DNA from: Scolanthus callimorphus
Lineage: Eukaryota; Cnidaria; Anthozoa; Actiniaria; Edwardsiidae
Direction: 5' to 3'
Length of the DNA: 64,000 nucleotides
NCBI GenBank assembly: GCA_033964015.1
Contig: CM066919.1
Span: forward strand, 930,001-994,000
The position numbers and the translations under genes are program-made. Numbering within the stretch: position 1 is the first letter of the stretch; the number at the start of each line of letters is the position of its first letter. The notes beneath the pieces are model-generated. The model searched no databases. It saw only the letters and a list, made by a program, of their open reading frames with translations, and was not told where the DNA came from. Positions 61,201 to 64,000 of the stretch are shown here, piece after piece.

Positions 61201-61706
61201 AAATGTTTTCGATCGGCACGTGATGCACGTGAAACTTCAAATTTTTGACAGTTCAACTCAAATGTTTGCCCCCCATGTTCGAAGTCTGGCGTTTTTCGTT
61301 CACAGTTTATGAACCGAAGATTAGAAGAATGTAACAAAGAAAAATGCAGCATTTTATAGATAGATATTTCAGAAATTGTAATAGATAGATATTGTGCGCA
61401 AAAGAATTAAATTATTATTTAGTAGTAGTAGTATTTAATTGGTAGTTTATGTTCTTCCTGACCGAAACACCTTTAAATAGCATTTTTGCCTCACGTTTTC
61501 CCTCACGTTTTCGAACTTTCAAAACTTTGATGAAGTTTCTTCAAGTGCAAACAGAACATATGTAGCCGCCATGTGGGTAGACGGTTAGATGCAGTCGACG
61601 ATACTTCGCTCGGTTTTCTGGTAGAGCGTAATTAACATTCATCCGCTGAAAATATAAACAATTCGCCGCCGCGACAGGTATTCGTAGTGATCTATTGATT
61701 CTTTAC
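58208..61706. other. Repeat-rich non-coding stretch
   Basis: Contains a TIR unit at 60170-61061 (GGACGGACCATTTGATA ends), a fragment at about 58555-58630 carrying the ACAGTAAATGTATGG motif seen also at 8032-8046 and 44737-44751, and other unassigned sequence. ORFs 58307-58627 (-) and 59406-59714 (+) have no support beyond length. Confidence 0.45.
60170..61061. mobile_element. Element with GGACCATTTGAT ends, long copy
   Basis: TAAGGGACGGACCATTTGAT at the left, ATCAAATGGTCCGTCCCTAA at the right, about 890 bp, with a C run next to the right end as in 7564-7731. Inner pairing includes TTTTTTTCGC and GCTCGATATTTTTTTC segments. No ORF of note, so non-autonomous. Confidence 0.7.
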
Positions 61707-61845
61707 CTGATTTCTCTTCACCACTCGGCGTCTGAGTTTCCTGAAGTTCGTCCTCAGTAATGTCTTTCAACTCGACTTTCTTCAGATTTGAATATTCCTT
61801 CTTTGGCGTCTTAGCGAAGAACCATTCTGGTGAGATGGCGGCCAT
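61707..61845 (-). CDS. First exon of a second unrecognised gene
   Basis: Starts MAAISPEWFFAKTPKKEYSN at a GGCGGCCATG-bearing promoter-like context (GATGGCGGCCAT) and runs 46 codons to TCA G|GTAAAG, phase 1. Composition is acidic-polar at the end (DITEDELQETQTPSGEEKS). No family was recognised and no following exon was found to the left. It shares MAAI and a phase-1 G|GTAAA donor with 57964-58207, so the two could be alternative first exons of one gene; this is only a possibility. Confidence 0.4.
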
Positions 61846-62169
61846 GTTTGTAGGAAAGTGTTAGTAGAGTCACATCAAGGTTTTTTTTTATCGCGCTATA
61901 TTAGGGTGATATTACAAATGTACCAAACGTTTCAACCCGTAGAAATAAAACTAAGAGATACAGTGCGGTGTTGGCATTTTGATCAAAGCTATTGCCGAAA
62001 ATCAATGATTTTTGGATCAAAATCCATCCCCGAAACCATCGTCTAGCTGTTTCCCAATTTTTCTATCGGTACCTGTTGCTCAGTGATTCGTCGCTACAGG
62101 TATTTCACTGTTTCGATGCGTTCACACACAAGCTAGTTTTCATCAATATGTACTTGAAGGGAGACACAT

Positions 62170-62460
62170 TGGCCGTTTTCACACTAGAGACGAACAAATC
62201 GTCTGGACGGACAAATCGTCTGTAGACGAACAAATCGTCTGTTGTGAAAACGAACAAATTTTCAGACGAACAAATCGTCTAAATTTGTTCGTCTGTTTGG
62301 CCGTCTAGGAAGACGATTTTTCATAGACAACTTGTTCGTATAGACGAACAAATCGACTAAAGTCCAACCTTAATTCACACTAGACGTACAAAGACGAACA
62401 AATCGTCAGACGACTTGTCCGTCTAGACGATTTGTTCGTCTTCTAGTGTGAAAACAGCCA
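62170..62460. mobile_element. MITE built of palindromic GACGAACAAATCGTC repeats
   Basis: Ends TGGCCGTTTTCACACTAGA / TCTAGTGTGAAAACAGCCA, with a second TTCACACTAGACG inside. The interior holds about ten forward or inverted copies of GACGAACAAATCGTC. 291 bp, non-coding. Confidence 0.9.
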
Positions 62461-63615
62461 TTGAAAATGTCTGACTTTTGGTCTTGTATGCGGCATAAAG
62501 CCTTTCATAAATAATTCATTTCGATCCCCTGGAAAGGCATAGAGGTACAAACTGACGCGGATAAACACTCTTTTTTATAACAATCACGTTAAGAAAACCG
62601 CTAAAACTGTATCCAGACATTTTTTTTAGAACCAAGTCGCGCTACTAGCCCTGGCCTTAGTTAGATGATTTCTACTCACGTTTTCGGTCTCAAATTTTAA
62701 ATTTCGCGCTGACAAAAGTCTTACTCATCTGAATAAATTATTATCGCGCGCGCTGTGGTGAACATGATCATAGTCTATGTACTCTGAGTACAAACAGGTT
62801 GCTACAAAAAAACAGAAAATATATTTCTTTTGGTTGTGAATGATCAAAATATTCAATTCAGCAGTCAAAGCAATGTTATGACGTCGACTCTTTGATAGCT
62901 GATTAATAACTGAGTTGTCCTCGAACCCTTGGGGTGGTAGCCCGAGGGGGGGGGGGGGGGGGGGAGAGATGATCGTCGGGAATTTTCAGTTTCACCCCTA
63001 AAAGATACCAAAAAGGACGTGGTAAAAAACATTTTGTTAGGGTAAAAATAATGTTCTACCCTAAAAGATACCAATCAAGAAATTTCCGTCTTTGATTTAG
63101 ATGGTGCCTTGAATATTGTTTAATTTATCGTCTTGTCAACAAGTACTCTCTCTCTTTCTTGAAGGTTTGCCGCCGTGTTAGAGCCCTAAACGATACCAAT
63201 CTCCCTTAATATTTATTGCAGATCAAGGTTACCCCTAAAAGAGGCCAAAACCCATGATTTTAACCCCTAAAAGATACGACGATCATCCCCGACCAAAAAA
63301 TATGGGAGTTCCCCCCGGGGGTGGGCGGAGCTTTCTCTTTCCGACAACTTGTCACAGTTTATTGTTATGTTTTAATTACTATTGCTATGCAATAAAACGT
63401 AGATCGAGGTCAACTCAGGTATATTAAGGCATGGGTGTTTTTCAAAAAAATGCGAAAAATACTGAAAAAAATTCTCTAGGGTAGATAAAATCTCTTCTGT
63501 AGAATGTTTTTCGTTAAGGTTGGTACACCCGGTGAGATGTTTCGTTTGATGTATTTGGTTACCATGTCAACGGGTTGCGTGACTTGTAAGAGCGTGACAA
63601 AGGCACAATTTTCTT

Positions 63616-63894
63616 TCAGTCCTCTGCATTCGATGGGGATCAAAAAACTGGTTTCCCAATGGGTCTTATTATGACCAGTGTCGGGCGTATATTACCATTC
63701 CAACGAGGATGGGTGTCCAAGTCATCCACATTTTAAGAAAAGGAGAGGTATCATATTACATCATCACAAATAAGGCTATCCTAAAAAACATTTCCAGCCA
63801 TCCTCGTTGGATCAATAATCTACGCTATATAACAAACACTATAATGCACTCTGGTGAACGATTTCGCTTTTCCCCATTGAATGCAGAGGCCATT
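63616..63894. mobile_element. Fold-back element at the right end
   Basis: CCTCTGCATTCGATGGGGAT near the left pairs with TCCCCATTGAATGCAGAGG at the right; inner pair CCAACGAGGATGG / CCATCCTCGTTGG. Non-coding. Confidence 0.75.
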
Positions 63895-64000
63895 TTCCTA
63901 GAAATTAAATTCAAGGTCAGAGGTCATGCATTTGTTGCCATAGAGACCAACATTGGTGAAAATGATTGAGAATGATCAAAGATATTCAAATGTAGATTGT

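Larger units (their letters stand above)
61846..64000. other. Right-end non-coding stretch with MITEs
   Basis: Holds the GACGAACAAATCGTC element (62170-62460), an inverted unit at about 62965-63330 (GGGAGAGATGATCGTCGGG / CGACGATCATCCCCGACC, with ACCCCTAAAAGATAC repeats), and a fold-back at about 63616-63894. The ORF at 63709-63969 lies across that fold-back and is not a gene. Confidence 0.55.

Noticed and set aside
63709..63969. 86-aa ORF at the right end
   Set aside because: Spans a fold-back element; coding sense is accidental.

Overview
The window is eukaryotic. Genes are split by many short-to-medium GT-AG introns, exon order and phases match conserved metazoan proteins, and introns and intergenic DNA are full of short inverted-repeat (MITE-like) elements. 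Gene content (TM9SF4, NAE1, a flavin monooxygenase, a class A GPCR, an SVOP-like transporter), composition and repeat style best fit an anthozoan cnidarian such as a sea anemone or coral. That assignment is inference; no species marker was seen.

Layout, left to right. 1-6645 (-): 5' part of a TM9SF4-type gene running out of the window. 6646-7088: short divergent promoter. 7089-24387 (+): NAE1 (APP-BP1, NEDD8 E1 regulatory subunit), 22 exons. 24388-27659: repeat-rich intergenic DNA with a 1.57 kb inverted-repeat element. 27660-30758 (+): four-exon FMO gene, open from start to stop. 31212-33286 (-): two-exon rhodopsin-class GPCR with a one-base frame break just after the DRY-position motif, convergent with FMO. 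33287-38164: intergenic, AT-rich, with MITEs. 38165-39225 (+): unrecognised basic protein in two ORFs offset by one base. 39226-42768: intergenic. 42769-56961 (-): SVOP-like major facilitator gene with 15 exons found and one expected exon missing. 57964-58207 and 61707-61845 (-): first exons of unrecognised genes. The rest is repeat-rich.

The most striking structure is in the SVOP-like gene. Two of its last exons (45857-45938 and 43198-43311) have each been copied into tandem arrays lying upstream in the preceding intron. Each array holds the 3' splice site plus the 5' part of the exon, and each contains 13 copies in total (12 decoys plus the working one). The 85-bp array is almost perfectly homogeneous and its unit is bounded by an 8-base direct repeat. 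Smaller exon-end duplications occur in FMO (exon 2 tail plus donor) and TM9SF4 (decayed copy of the exon 5 end), so partial exon duplication recurs here.

A second theme is transposon fold-backs: a 1,654-bp near-perfect palindrome bounded by TTAA in NAE1 intron 9, a 458-bp TTAA-bounded element present twice at identical length, and at least a dozen other MITE families, several built from short internal repeats.

A third theme is single missing bases. Two NAE1 exon junctions, the GPCR and the 38-kb ORF pair each read correctly only if one base is added. This may reflect indel errors in the assembly or real lesions; reads or RNA would decide.
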